From contig NZ_CP061318.1 of NCBI RefSeq assembly GCF_018688375.1, forward strand, positions 1,550,001-1,614,000: a DNA stretch of 64,000 bases, in the 5' to 3' direction. The position numbers were made by a program, and so were the translations under genes. The stretch is from Polynucleobacter sp. AP-Ainpum-60-G11. GTDB lineage: Bacteria; Pseudomonadota; Gammaproteobacteria; Burkholderiales; Burkholderiaceae. The notes beneath the pieces were generated by a model that saw only the letters and a program-made list of their open reading frames with translations, was not told where the DNA came from and made no database searches. Below, in pieces: positions 1-8,375 of this stretch; position 1 is the first letter of the stretch, and each line of letters begins with the position of its first letter.

Positions 1-812
1 TCAGCATGGAAGGCATGGGGTGCATCAGGATAGATTTCAAAACGACAGGCTTTGGCTGCAGGATTTTTGGGAGCGGCTTTTGCAAGCGCTTCACGCATTT
101 GCTCAACACTCTCCAAGGAGATGCCAGTATCAGCACCGCCATACAATCCCAACACTGGAGCCTTCAGGTCAGCAGCAATATCTACCGGGTGACGCGGGTT
201 GCCTTCAGTTTTTTCGCCGATGACGCGACCGTACCAGGCTACACCAGCCTTAACTTGAGGCAGCGTGGCTGATAGCCAAGTAATGCGACCACCCCAGCAA
301 AATCCAGTGACACCAACTTTTTTCAAGTTGCCGCCGTTCTTGCCAGCCCAGACTAAGGCAGCCTGCAGATCATTAAGGACCTGTGTATCCGTAGTTGGGG
401 CAACGATATTTTTCTGAATCTCAGCAATGGTGCCGTAGGTGTTCGGATCGCCAGCGCGCGTAAAGAACTCTGGGGCAATAGCCAAGTAACCCAATTTAGC
501 AAAACGTCTAGTGACGTCTGCAATGTATTCATGCACACCAAAGATTTCACTAGCGACGATCACAATTGGCAAACTACCTTTGGCTTTTTCTGGACGAGAA
601 ACATAAGCAGGCATCTGAAAGCTGCCAACCGGAATCATTTGCTCGCCAGCTTTAATGCCGGTGAAATCCGTTTCAATCGCCGCTGCCAGAACTGGCTCAG
701 AGGCAGCGACAAAACCAATACCCATTGTTGTTGCGGTAATAGCAGAGGCTTTCATAAAACCCCTTCTATCGCTAGACACTATTTTTGAATCTTGATCTTT
801 TTTTGTTGTCAT
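1..812 (-). CDS. Dienelactone hydrolase family protein, Tat-exported (partial, C-terminus off window)
   Basis: The gene runs off the left edge, so about 270 residues from the N-terminus are visible. I translated it from the reverse strand: the ATG at 810-812 has AGGAG at 821-825. Near residue 15 the protein reads DRRGFMK, a twin-arginine export signal, followed by a hydrophobic stretch ending around LAAA, so the enzyme is probably periplasmic. The rest is an alpha/beta hydrolase of the dienelactone hydrolase family, with the Cys nucleophile elbow GFCWGG, an Asp in GGAD, and a His in PHAFH close to the edge. These would form the Cys-Asp-His triad. The substrate is unknown; such enzymes cleave lactones or esters. 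It lies 15 bases downstream of polA on the same strand. Confidence 0.9.
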   Translation of the reverse strand, partial: MTTKKDQDSKIVSSDRRGFMKASAITATTMGIGFVAASEPVLAAAIETDFTGIKAGEQMIPVGSFQMPAYVSRPEKAKGSLPIVIVASEIFGVHEYIADVTRRFAKLGYLAIAPEFFTRAGDPNTYGTIAEIQKNIVAPTTDTQVLNDLQAALVWAGKNGGNLKKVGVTGFCWGGRITWLSATLPQVKAGVAWYGRVIGEKTEGNPRHPVDIAADLKAPVLGLYGGADTGISLESVEQMREALAKAAPKNPAAKACRFEIYPDAPHAFHA

Positions 813-827
813 TTTTAGTCTCCTGAA

Positions 828-3656
828 TTAGTGCGCTTCTTCCCAATTATCGCCAATCCCAATACCAACTACCAAAGGAACCTTCAGTTCAGCTACTTTG
901 CACATTAAGTCCGGTAACTTTGCCTGCAAGAGTTCCAATTCATCCAAGGGTACGTCAAATACCAATTCATCATGGACTTGAAGCAGCATACGGGTTTTAA
1001 GCTGCTCTTTTTCTAGCCAGTTCTCCACAGCAACCATAGCCAATTTGATCAAATCTGCCGCAGTTCCCTGCATTGGCGCATTAATCGCAGCCCGCTCGGC
1101 TCCTTGGCGGCGAGGACCATTCGAACCCTTAATCTCAGGAAGCCATAGACGTCTGCCAAACACCGTCTCAACATAGCCATTCTCCCTAGCTTCCAAGCGA
1201 GTGCGTTCCATATATTGAGCAACACCTGGATAGCGATCAAAGTACTTGGCGATGTAGTTTTGAGCTGCTGAGCGCTCAATACCCAAATTACCTGCTAAGC
1301 CAAAAGCGCTCATACCGTAGATCAAACCAAAGTTGATGACCTTGGCATAACGACGCTGCTCTGAATTCACGCTCTCTAGCGGCACGCCAAAAATCTCAGC
1401 AGCTGTAGCCTGGTGGACATCTTTTCCAGCAGCAAATGCGGCTAGTAGATTTTCATCTTCGGCAATGTGGGCCATGATGCGCAATTCAATTTGAGAATAG
1501 TCAGCAGAGAGGAGTTTGCAGCCTTCAGCCGGAATAAATGCCTCACGAATACGACGCCCCTCCTCGGTGCGCACAGGAATGTTCTGGAGGTTTGGATCGC
1601 TCGAGGCTAAACGCCCTGTCACTGCAGTCGCTTGAGAGAAGCTGGTGTGAACGCGCCCCGTCTTAGGATCAGCCATGCGTGGCAACTTCTCGATATAGGT
1701 CGACATCAATTTAGCAAGACTGCGGTAGTCCAAAATACGCGCAGGCAAAGGATAGTCTTCAGCCAACTTTTGCAAAACCTCTTCGTCAGTAGATGGCGCG
1801 CCCGATGGCGTCTTCTTAATTACCGGGAGCTCCAACTGACCAAATAAAATTTCTGCGATCTGTTTTGGGGACTGAATATTAAAAGGCTGTCCTGCAAGCT
1901 TATGAATCTCACCCTCTAAAGAGAGTAGTCTTTTGCCAACTTCTTGACCCTGCCGTGAGAGCAGTGCTGAATCAATTCGAATTCCATTGCGCTCCATGAT
2001 GCCAAGGACACGCATCGCTGGCATCTCGATGTTTTCATAAACATAGAGCAGGCCAGGACTAGTTTGGATTTGTGGCCACAAGACATGATGTAAACGCAGG
2101 GTGATGTCCGCATCTTCAGCCGCGTAGTCTGTTGCGATCTTGAGATCTACTTGATCAAAGCCAATCTGATGCGCACCTTTACCGCAAACTTCTTCATACT
2201 TAATGGTCTTCATGCCAAGATGTCGCTCAGCCAAGTTATCCATATTGTGTGGCATGTGTGATTCGAGTACGTAAGACTCCAGCATGGTGTCAAACGCAAT
2301 ACCCTGCAAAGTAATGTCGTAGTTCGCGAAGATGTGGCTGTCGTACTTGAGGTTTTGACCCACCTTCAGATGGGTGGCGCTTTCTAGCCAAGGCTTCAAG
2401 CGCGCTAACACCAATTCGCGGCTAAGTTGAGCCTCTCCATTACGGTGCGCTACTGGGATATAACATGCCTCTCCGGGAGTAATGCAAAGCGAGATGCCAA
2501 CCAGCTCTGCGGCAAGTGCATCTAAGCTAGTAGTTTCAGTATCAACCGCCGTAAGATCAGCGCCTTCAATTTTTTTAAGCCAACGATCTAATGCCGCCTC
2601 ATCAACAACGCATTCATAGTACTTAGCAATCGCACCTTGCAGATCGGTTGTTTCTTGCGATAAGGCAGTTGTCGCTTCTGTAGCAGTGGGACCAAATTTA
2701 TTAGTTGTCGCTTTGAGATTGTCTTCGGCAATAGTTTTGATAGGGCTTCCTGCCAAATCAAAACCACCGCCGGATTCATGAGAGATACCGCCTAATTGCT
2801 TCTCCACGTCACGCAACCAAGTCTTAAATGCGTAGCGCTCAAACAATTCACGCAAGAGCGGCGCATCCTCTGGTTTCGCGTGAAGGTCATCTAAGCCTGG
2901 AAGATAGGGAGATAGATCGCAATCCGTTTTAACCGTAATGAGTTGGCGCGCTTGTGGAAGCCACTCCAAACTGTTTCGTAAATTCTCACCAACAACGCCT
3001 TTCACTTGATCAGCATTTGCCATCAAGTTGTCTAAGTCACCAAATTCAGCCAACCATTTATTGGCTGTTTTAGGGCCGGCTTTTGGTACGCCCGGCACGT
3101 TATCAACCGTATCTCCAATGATCGAAAGATAGTCGACGATACGCTCGGGAGGTACGCCAAATTTGGCAATCACGCCATCGATGTCCAATTTCTCATCGGT
3201 CATCGTGTTGATCAGAGTTACGGAGGAATTGACTAGCTGGGCTAAATCTTTATCTCCGGTAGAAATAATCGTTTCCCAACCGGCTTGGGTTGCTTGGCAG
3301 GCCAAGGTCCCGATGACGTCATCAGCCTCAACCCCAGAAACCATCAGTACCGGCCAACCTAAGGCCTTCACCATAGCGTGGATCGGCTCAATCTGCTTAA
3401 CCAAATCCTCTGGCATGGGAGAACGGTGCGCCTTGTACTCGGAGTACATTTCATCTCGAAAAGTCTTGCCTTTGGCGTCAAAAACACAGGCAATGTGGTC
3501 AGCCTTGAGTTCTGATCGTGCTCGGCGCATCATGTTGACCATTCCATAGATTGCCCCCGTTGGGTCGCCTGCCCCATTTCTGAGGTCTGGCATGGCATGA
3601 AAGGCGCGATAGAGGTAGCTAGAACCGTCTACCAACAAGAGTCTATGTTTAGTCAT
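828..3656 (-). CDS. polA: DNA polymerase I
   Basis: This 942-residue protein fills gaps and replaces primers in replication and excision repair. The N-terminal 5' nuclease domain (about 1-290) starts LLLVDGSSYLYRAFHAM. A 3'-5' proofreading domain follows with DTET near residue 372, NLKYD, and YAAEDAD, so all metal ligands are present. The polymerase domain has DYSQIELR and VHDELV. I start at the ATG at 3654-3656 because the family begins just there; an in-frame extension of 16 residues upstream has no family match. Length is normal. No Shine-Dalgarno is visible, and a -10-like TACGAT ends six bases before the ATG. Confidence 0.98.
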   Translation of the reverse strand: MTKHRLLLVDGSSYLYRAFHAMPDLRNGAGDPTGAIYGMVNMMRRARSELKADHIACVFDAKGKTFRDEMYSEYKAHRSPMPEDLVKQIEPIHAMVKALGWPVLMVSGVEADDVIGTLACQATQAGWETIISTGDKDLAQLVNSSVTLINTMTDEKLDIDGVIAKFGVPPERIVDYLSIIGDTVDNVPGVPKAGPKTANKWLAEFGDLDNLMANADQVKGVVGENLRNSLEWLPQARQLITVKTDCDLSPYLPGLDDLHAKPEDAPLLRELFERYAFKTWLRDVEKQLGGISHESGGGFDLAGSPIKTIAEDNLKATTNKFGPTATEATTALSQETTDLQGAIAKYYECVVDEAALDRWLKKIEGADLTAVDTETTSLDALAAELVGISLCITPGEACYIPVAHRNGEAQLSRELVLARLKPWLESATHLKVGQNLKYDSHIFANYDITLQGIAFDTMLESYVLESHMPHNMDNLAERHLGMKTIKYEEVCGKGAHQIGFDQVDLKIATDYAAEDADITLRLHHVLWPQIQTSPGLLYVYENIEMPAMRVLGIMERNGIRIDSALLSRQGQEVGKRLLSLEGEIHKLAGQPFNIQSPKQIAEILFGQLELPVIKKTPSGAPSTDEEVLQKLAEDYPLPARILDYRSLAKLMSTYIEKLPRMADPKTGRVHTSFSQATAVTGRLASSDPNLQNIPVRTEEGRRIREAFIPAEGCKLLSADYSQIELRIMAHIAEDENLLAAFAAGKDVHQATAAEIFGVPLESVNSEQRRYAKVINFGLIYGMSAFGLAGNLGIERSAAQNYIAKYFDRYPGVAQYMERTRLEARENGYVETVFGRRLWLPEIKGSNGPRRQGAERAAINAPMQGTAADLIKLAMVAVENWLEKEQLKTRMLLQVHDELVFDVPLDELELLQAKLPDLMCKVAELKVPLVVGIGIGDNWEEAH

Positions 3657-3662
3657 ACCGCA

Positions 3663-3668
3663 ATCGTA
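3663..3668 (-). promoter_or_regulatory. Candidate -10 element of polA (leaderless)
   Basis: On the minus strand TACGAT (4 of 6 to TATAAT, with the conserved first TA and final T) is followed by six bases, TGCGGT, and then the polA ATG. A start six to seven bases downstream would fall on the ATG itself. No clear -35 is visible, so this is inferred from spacing and the lack of a ribosome binding site. Confidence 0.4.
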
Positions 3669-3737
3669 CAATCTAGTTGCTAACTGCCTACAGATCAGGT
3701 TCAAATCCTCCTGAAAAGAGGCCTAAAAAGGTGAAAA

Positions 3738-4145
3738 ATGATGCACGCTCTAACTAACTTACTCCACTCTGCTGCGAGCCAAACCCTTGTTCTGACAAGC
3801 TTTTTAGTGGCTTTTGCCTCTTTTGGCCTGAATTCAGCGCATGCCCAAAATAATTCTCAAGCGTTAAGCCCGTCAGAGCTGCAGCGCATTAATAGCCAAC
3901 CCCTAGCACCTGCGGTCAGCGCATCACAAGTCACAAATGCGCCTGAAGGTCGTAAACCCAGCTTTCAGCACAAAGAGGCGACTGGCACTGAAATTACTGA
4001 ATACAAAGATACCAATGCACCCACTCAGGTGGATGTGAAGACACGCTATACCAGCTACGAAATGGCACCTCCGGCAACAGTGATGCCTGGCGTCCCAAGA
4101 GAAACCGATCTCATCAGCGTTCCTAGCGTCAGCATTCCTTTTTAA
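3738..4145 (+). CDS. Small exported protein, possibly DUF2782 family
   Basis: This 135-residue protein has a signal peptide with a hydrophobic core (about 15-33) and likely cleavage after AHA near residue 36. The mature part is rich in Ser, Gln, Pro and Thr. A short central block containing GTEITEYKDT and KTRYTSYEM resembles the DUF2782 pattern of small periplasmic proteins, but the match is judged by eye. Two Met codons in a row open the frame, so the start could be 3738 or 3741. It diverges from polA and stands 41 bases upstream of thrB on the same strand, an arrangement I recall from related genomes. Function is unknown. Confidence 0.75.
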   Translation: MMHALTNLLHSAASQTLVLTSFLVAFASFGLNSAHAQNNSQALSPSELQRINSQPLAPAVSASQVTNAPEGRKPSFQHKEATGTEITEYKDTNAPTQVDVKTRYTSYEMAPPATVMPGVPRETDLISVPSVSIPF

Positions 4146-4186
4146 TATCTGATTCGCTTTATTACCCACGCCCTTCATTTTTAGTT

Positions 4187-5164
4187 ATGGCCGTCTTTAC
4201 ACCTGTTGAGCTGAGCGATATCTCAGACTGGATCGCGAGCGATTTTGACATCGGGCAGGCAATCGATATTCGCGGCATTCATGGTGGCATCGAGAACTCG
4301 AATTTCTTTCTCGACACCAAGAAGGATGGCAAGAAACAAGAATATGTTCTCACTATTTTTGAAAGACTGTCGGCAGAGCAACTACCCTACTACTTAGAGT
4401 TTATGCGTCACTTGGCCAACAAAGGCATTCCAGTACCCAAGCCGCTTGAGAATAAACAAGGGCAAATTCTGTTTAGCCTAAAGGGCAAGCCGGCAGCCAT
4501 AGTGAGCAAGCTTCCAGGCCTCTCCAGACTGACACCTGAAGCAAAACACTGCGCCTTAGTTGGCGAGAACCTAGCAAAGATGCACTTAGCCAGTGCTGAC
4601 TTTCAGCAGCACCAAGAAAATCTCCGCAGCCTTTCTTGGTGGCAAAAAACTGTGCCTCAAGTGTTGCCACACCTCAATGATTCTCAAAAAGAATTACTTA
4701 CAACTGAGCTTGCAACTCAAGAGCAATTCTTTAGCTCTACAGCCTATGCATCACTGCCGCAAGGGGCAAGCCATTGCGACCTCTTTAGAGATAACGTGCT
4801 GTTTGATCCGCAGGGTGCGAGCGATAGTTCTCAAGATCGACTGGGCGGTTTCTTCGATTTTTATTTCGCTGGAACTGATAAGTGGTTATTTGATTTAGCA
4901 GTCACCGCGAATGATTGGTGTCTTGCTGACAATAAACAAGATTTGGATCCCGCTCGCTTCAAAGCCCTGATGGATGCCTACCAATCGGTTCGTCCACTCA
5001 GCCAAGAAGAGCAGGCAAGCTGGCCCCTCATGATTCGCGCAGCAGCTCTACGTTTTTGGATTTCTCGCCTGTGGGATTTTTACTTGCCACGTGATGCGCA
5101 GATGTTGACCCCACATGACCCTCGTCATTTTGAAAATATTCTCTTAAGCCGCAAAGCGATATGA
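4187..5164 (+). CDS. thrB: Homoserine kinase, choline/aminoglycoside-kinase-like type
   Basis: This enzyme phosphorylates L-homoserine with ATP, the step before threonine synthase. It belongs to the aminoglycoside phosphotransferase fold, not the GHMP-kinase form found in E. coli. The 325 residues begin with MAVFTPVELSDI, typical of the betaproteobacterial and pseudomonad enzyme. The catalytic loop is SHCDLFRDNVLFD near residue 198, with the catalytic Asp and the Asn that binds metal, followed by FFDFYFAG with the second metal-binding Asp. The stop codon overlaps the start of the next gene by four bases (ATGA), so the two are probably translated together. Confidence 0.96.
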   Translation: MAVFTPVELSDISDWIASDFDIGQAIDIRGIHGGIENSNFFLDTKKDGKKQEYVLTIFERLSAEQLPYYLEFMRHLANKGIPVPKPLENKQGQILFSLKGKPAAIVSKLPGLSRLTPEAKHCALVGENLAKMHLASADFQQHQENLRSLSWWQKTVPQVLPHLNDSQKELLTTELATQEQFFSSTAYASLPQGASHCDLFRDNVLFDPQGASDSSQDRLGGFFDFYFAGTDKWLFDLAVTANDWCLADNKQDLDPARFKALMDAYQSVRPLSQEEQASWPLMIRAAALRFWISRLWDFYLPRDAQMLTPHDPRHFENILLSRKAI

Positions 5165-5943
5165 AACTAAACTCCGTCCCTCCAAAAGAAGGCTATACCT
5201 GGATACGTCAAGGCATTTGGCTATTCAAGCAAAATCCTTTGGGCTTTTTGATGTTGGTATTCATGTACGTGTTTGTGGCGCAGCTAGCGGTACTCGTTCC
5301 CGTGATTGGTATTTTCGCCGTTTTATTGCTGACACCTACTTTATCGGTTGGCTTTATGACTGCCTGTCGCCAAGCAATTCAGAAAGAGCGTATTCGTCCA
5401 TCGGTATATGTTGTTGCCCTGCAATCCTCACCATTAATTCGTAAGCGTATTCTGCAATTGGGCTTGGTATATGCAGCGCTCATTCTTGCTCTCAGCTTTA
5501 TCTTAAGCATGTTGGTAGATTTTGAATTGCTCATCCCATTGATGACTAATGACAAACCCATTACCCCTGAAGCCGTGCGTCAAATTTATTTGATTCTTTT
5601 TTTCGGCGGACTGTTCTATGTGCCAGTTGCGATGTTGATGTGGTTTTCTCCCGTGCTCGTTGCCTGGGCTGATATGTCAGTTGCACAGGCACTCTTTTCT
5701 AGCGCTATTGCTTGCTGGGCAAATCGCGGGGCATTCTTTTTATATATCGCGATTTGGGGGGCGATCTTAATCGCAATCCCTCTAACGATTGGCTCTATCT
5801 TTGATGCGCTCGATTTAGGTCAAGCGGCATCATTCATCATTGCCCCAATTTCCATGGCGGGTTTGACAGTAATGCACTGTTCATTCTTTGCCACTTGGAA
5901 AGCGTGCTTTGCTGAAAAAGAATCAGCAAGCTTAATTGCATAG
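5161..5943 (+). CDS. BPSS1780-type multipass membrane protein
   Basis: This 260-residue inner-membrane protein resembles the BPSS1780 family, which is common in Burkholderiales and has no known function. After a short cytoplasmic N-terminus with the pattern GYTWIRQGIWLFKQNP come about six hydrophobic segments: around 28-50, 52-65, 95-118, 140-165, 180-205 and 220-245. There are no obvious catalytic motifs. The ATG lies inside the thrB stop (ATGA), which implies coupled translation. The gene ends 20 bases from the convergent uvrD stop with no terminator in between. Confidence 0.85.
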   Translation: MKLNSVPPKEGYTWIRQGIWLFKQNPLGFLMLVFMYVFVAQLAVLVPVIGIFAVLLLTPTLSVGFMTACRQAIQKERIRPSVYVVALQSSPLIRKRILQLGLVYAALILALSFILSMLVDFELLIPLMTNDKPITPEAVRQIYLILFFGGLFYVPVAMLMWFSPVLVAWADMSVAQALFSSAIACWANRGAFFLYIAIWGAILIAIPLTIGSIFDALDLGQAASFIIAPISMAGLTVMHCSFFATWKACFAEKESASLIA

Positions 5944-5963
5944 TAATTTATCTGACTGCTTGC

Positions 5964-8351
5964 TCAGTCTATTGCTGCAAGCTTAGCAATACTGAGCTGC
6001 AACCATTTCACACCATGTCGCTTGAAGTTCACTTGAGCTCGCGCATCAGCATCATTACCCTCTAAGCCTGTAACCTTTCCCTCTCCAAACTTGGTGTGGA
6101 AAACATTTTGCCCAATCGTAAATGGGTAATTACCTCTTGGTGGTGAAGCCATTCTGGTTACAGCAGTCGATGCAGAGCCTACACGCCCAATTTGTCTAGC
6201 GGGTCGCTCGCGTTCATTACCGCTGTCAAAAAAATCATTAGATCCAAATTCACGCTGACGCGTGTAGCCATCCTGCCAAGTCGAGCCTGCGCGACCGCCA
6301 TTGCCACCGGTAGCACCACCCCAACGAGCATCTTTTACTTTTGGGGTAAGCCACTTCAATGAATCAGACGGCAACTCTTCCAAGAAGCGGGAGGGCATGT
6401 TGTAACGCACCTGGCCATGAAGCATCCGAGACTGCGTGTGAGAAAGGTAGAGACGCTCTTTTGCTCGAGTAATCGCGACATACATCAAGCGACGTTCTTC
6501 CTCTAAACCATTCTGCTCATTAATACTGTTCTCGTGCGGGAACAAACCTTCTTCTAAGCCAGTAATAAATACGGAGGTGAACTCCAAACCTTTGGCGGAG
6601 TGCACTGTCATCAACTGCACAGCATCTTGACCTGCTTGTGCCTGGTTATCACCAGCCTCAAGCGAAGCATGCGAGAGGAATGCTGCTAACGGGGAGACCT
6701 CTACTGTCCCGGGTGCGTTCTCACCCGGTAGCGTGGCAGCGGTGGCATCCTGACCATAACCCTCTTCCGCAATAAATGCGGTTGCGGCATTGATGAGTTC
6801 TTGTAAGTTTTCGACACGATCCTGGCCCTCACGCTCTGAGAGGTAATGCTGAATCAATCCGCTGTTCTGAATCACAAACTCCACTGTTTCAGGCAGAGTG
6901 TTGTGACGCGTAGCTTCACGCATGTGATCTACTAAACGTACAAAACCTCCCAAGGAAGCGCCGGCTTTACCATCCAAGGTTGAGGCTGCTAAATACAGAG
7001 AGCAGTTTTGTGCACGCGCTGCATCCTGCACTGCTTCAATGGATCTCGCCCCAATGCCGCGTGTTGGGAAATTGACGACACGAGAGAAAGAGGTGTCGTC
7101 ATTCGGATTTTCTAAAAGGCGGAGGTAAGCCAAAGCGTGCTTAATTTCAGCGCGCTCAAAGAAGCGTAAACCACCATAGACACGATAAGGGATCGCTGCA
7201 GAAAATAAAGCGTGCTCGATGATGCGTGACTGGGCGTTACTGCGATAGAGCAAAGCAATTTCAGTACGCTTGATACCGCTATTTACTAGCGCTTTGATTT
7301 CGTCTACGAGCCAAGCGGCTTCTGCGTGATCACTCGGAGCATCATAAATACGGACTGGCTCGCCATGACCCGCATCGGTTCGCAGGTTTTTGCCTAGACG
7401 ATCCGTATTGTTGGAAATTAGGTAGTTAGCAGTATCCAAGATGTGGCCATGTGAGCGGTAGTTTTGCTCAAGCTTGACCATCATTGGGTGATATTGCTTT
7501 TCATACAGACGCATGTTCTCTACATCGGCGCCGCGGAATGCGTAAATACTTTGATCATCATCGCCCACTGCGAAAACTGCACTGCTTCCCATGCCGCTGA
7601 CATTGACGCGACTAGCATCATGACCGGAGAGTAATTTAAGCCACGCGTATTGCAAGGCATTGGTATCTTGGAACTCATCAATCAAGATATGGCGGAAGCG
7701 CTCTTGGTAGTGCGTACGAATCGCTTCGTTATGTTTGAGCAATTCATAGCTGCGTAAGAGGAGCTCAGCAAAATCAACTACGCCTTCACGCTGGCACTGC
7801 TCGTCATAAGCCTCATAGAGTTGAGCCATCTTTGCTTGGAAGTCATCCCCTACGGATAATTCTTTGGCGCGCTGACCACGCTCTTTGGCATGCGCAATGA
7901 AATACTGCAACTGCTTAGGGGGGTATTTTTCATCATCGACCTTTAAGCCCTTTAAAAGACGCTTAATGGCAGAAAGCTGATCCTGGGTATCCAGAATCTG
8001 AAAAGTAGATGGTAAACCCGCTTCCTTGTGATGCGCACGCAGTAAACGATTACAAAGACCGTGAAAAGTACCAATCCACATACCCCGAGTATTGATGGGC
8101 AACATCGCGCTTAAGCGCAACATCATCTCTTTAGCGGCCTTATTGGTGAAGGTCACTGCTAGAACACCAATGGGTGAAACCTGGCCCGTCTGGATCAACC
8201 AAGCTATACGGGTCGTGAGGACGCGGGTCTTTCCACTGCCGGCACCAGCCAAAATGAGGGCTGACTGGGCCTGGCCATTTGAATTGACAGGCGGGAGGGT
8301 CACTGCCTCGCGTTGTTCTGGATTAAGGTTTGCGAGCAAGTCTGAGTACAT
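5964..8351 (-). CDS. uvrD: DNA helicase II, UvrD/PcrA type
   Basis: This 795-residue superfamily 1 helicase unwinds DNA 3'-5' in mismatch and nucleotide excision repair. Visible motifs are the Walker A AGAGSGKT near residue 36, motif Ia [18 protein letters not shown], Walker [10 protein letters not shown], motif [16 protein letters not shown], motif [21 protein letters not shown], and motif VI VAITRAK. The C-terminal region has a Gly-rich linker and a small domain with [11 protein letters not shown], as in UvrD and Pcr[15 protein letters not shown] favours UvrD over Rep. The ATG at 8349-8351 is only 24 bases from the divergent valS ATG. Confidence 0.96.
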   Translation of the reverse strand: MYSDLLANLNPEQREAVTLPPVNSNGQAQSALILAGAGSGKTRVLTTRIAWLIQTGQVSPIGVLAVTFTNKAAKEMMLRLSAMLPINTRGMWIGTFHGLCNRLLRAHHKEAGLPSTFQILDTQDQLSAIKRLLKGLKVDDEKYPPKQLQYFIAHAKERGQRAKELSVGDDFQAKMAQLYEAYDEQCQREGVVDFAELLLRSYELLKHNEAIRTHYQERFRHILIDEFQDTNALQYAWLKLLSGHDASRVNVSGMGSSAVFAVGDDDQSIYAFRGADVENMRLYEKQYHPMMVKLEQNYRSHGHILDTANYLISNNTDRLGKNLRTDAGHGEPVRIYDAPSDHAEAAWLVDEIKALVNSGIKRTEIALLYRSNAQSRIIEHALFSAAIPYRVYGGLRFFERAEIKHALAYLRLLENPNDDTSFSRVVNFPTRGIGARSIEAVQDAARAQNCSLYLAASTLDGKAGASLGGFVRLVDHMREATRHNTLPETVEFVIQNSGLIQHYLSEREGQDRVENLQELINAATAFIAEEGYGQDATAATLPGENAPGTVEVSPLAAFLSHASLEAGDNQAQAGQDAVQLMTVHSAKGLEFTSVFITGLEEGLFPHENSINEQNGLEEERRLMYVAITRAKERLYLSHTQSRMLHGQVRYNMPSRFLEELPSDSLKWLTPKVKDARWGGATGGNGGRAGSTWQDGYTRQREFGSNDFFDSGNERERPARQIGRVGSASTAVTRMASPPRGNYPFTIGQNVFHTKFGEGKVTGLEGNDADARAQVNFKRHGVKWLQLSIAKLAAID

Positions 8352-8358
8352 CGCCCCA

Positions 8359-8366
8359 ATTATAAT
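8359..8366. promoter_or_regulatory. Symmetric bidirectional -10 element for uvrD and valS
   Basis: The perfect palindrome AATTATAATT occupies 8358-8367. It holds TATAAT on the plus strand (8361-8366) and TATAAT on the minus strand (8364 down to 8359). From the plus copy, transcription would start near 8373, two or three bases before the valS ATG at 8376. From the minus copy it would start near 8352, next to the uvrD ATG at 8351. The 24 bases between the genes leave no room for ordinary leaders. No good -35 is visible in either direction. Confidence 0.7.
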
Positions 8367-8375
8367 TTGCCTCTT

